Origin: Candidatus Hydromicrobium americanum
GTDB lineage: Bacteria; Actinomycetota; Humimicrobiia; Humimicrobiales; Humimicrobiaceae
DNA: 6,156 nucleotides
Direction: 5' to 3'
NCBI GenBank assembly: GCA_002779205.1
Contig: PEXF01000006.1
Span: forward strand, 3,066 to 9,221
Shown: positions 5,907 through 6,156 of the stretch, one piece after another
How positions within the stretch are numbered: the stretch's first letter is position 1
How the letters are laid out: each line of letters opens with the position of its first letter
Made by a program: the position numbers and the translations under genes
The notes under the pieces: model-generated
What the model saw: the letters and a program-made list of their open reading frames with translations, nothing else
What the model was told of the DNA's origin: nothing
Databases searched by the model: none

Positions 5907-6155
5907 CTAATAATAGATTTTCCTTTTAATAACTTCTGCAACACCTGTGATCGTTCCCCCTGTTCCAACACCAGAAACAAGAATATCAACCTTACCATCA
6001 GTATCTCTCCAAATCTCTTCTGCAGTAGTTTTCCGATGAATCTCAGGATTAGCAAGATTTTTGAATTGCTGGGGCATAAATGCATTGCGATTTTTCTTTA
6101 CAATTTCCTCAGCCTTCTTAACAGCCCCCCTCATCCCCTCGCTGCCAGGGGTTAA
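5907..6155 (-). pseudogene. cysK: Cysteine synthase fragment, missing the C-terminal third; start outside the window
   Basis: CysK is a PLP enzyme that joins O-acetylserine and sulfide into cysteine. The frame is open from the window edge and gives 82 residues from the middle of the enzyme: LTPGSEGMRGAVKKAEEI (1-18), MPQQFKNLANPEIHRKTTAEEIW (27-49) and the PLP phosphate-binding loop SGVGTGGTITG (61-71). After GVAEVIK the similarity ends, and the frame stops at RKIYY with TAG at 5909-5907. A normal CysK of about 300-310 residues would continue for roughly 110-120 more, including the C-terminal PLP contacts. Neither other minus-strand frame supplies the missing part, since the zinc-ribbon gene starts 6 bases later. 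The product should be inactive, though the upstream part cannot be checked here. A cystathionine beta-synthase-type relative is possible, but the motifs favour CysK. Confidence 0.8.
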
Positions 6156-6156
6156 A

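Noticed and set aside
5892..6155. Plus-strand open frame of 87 codons and a 61-codon minus-strand frame (5900-6085) over the cysK fragment.
   Set aside because: Both are out of frame with the clear cysteine synthase motifs and have no motif of their own. The 61-codon frame was checked as a possible frameshifted continuation of cysK and does not contain its C-terminal part.

Overview
The window looks like a piece of an AT-rich, anaerobic bacterial genome. Most of it is one minus-strand operon devoted to sulfur: making homocysteine and cysteine, mobilising sulfur from cysteine, and building Fe-S clusters. The bacterial assignment rests on the CysE, IscS and IscU sequences and on Shine-Dalgarno sites such as GGAGGT, AAGGAG and AAGGAAG before most genes. 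An anaerobic lifestyle is inferred from the three-protein set for homocysteine synthesis (HcyBio/DUF39, NIL-ferredoxin, UPF0280), which is known mainly from methanogens and anaerobic bacteria. I cannot name the phylum.

Layout in the direction of transcription (minus strand, from 6156 down): a 3'-truncated cysteine synthase (cysK) fragment; a 42-residue zinc-ribbon protein; HcyBio/DUF39; a 76-base spacer with strong inverted repeats; NIL-domain 2[4Fe-4S] ferredoxin; UPF0280; cysE; iscS; a 44-codon ORF resembling the C-terminal tail of quinolinate synthase (NadA); iscU; and the first ~22 codons of mnmA. On the plus strand, bases 1-813 hold the C-terminal ~270 residues of thiamine-monophosphate kinase (thiL). 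Its 3' end runs tail-to-tail into the broken mnmA.

The genes fit one flow. HcyBio, NIL-ferredoxin and UPF0280 would reductively put sulfide-level sulfur into aspartate semialdehyde to give homocysteine. CysE makes O-acetylserine for cysteine synthesis. IscS takes sulfur from cysteine and passes it to IscU for Fe-S assembly, which would also supply the clusters of the NIL-ferredoxin, and to MnmA for tRNA thiolation. Most gaps are 2-14 bases or are one-base stop/start overlaps, so co-transcription is likely. The 76-base spacer is the exception and may carry RNA regulation.

The unusual aspects are the union of the homocysteine trio with cysE-iscS-iscU in one transcription unit; three gene remnants (cysK, nadA-like, mnmA) in that same unit; an undescribed zinc-ribbon miniprotein just before HcyBio; and a spacer in which a perfect 8-base complement of the ferredoxin gene's ribosome binding site sits inside a competing hairpin. 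No tRNA, rRNA, CRISPR array, insertion sequence or clear intrinsic terminator was seen.
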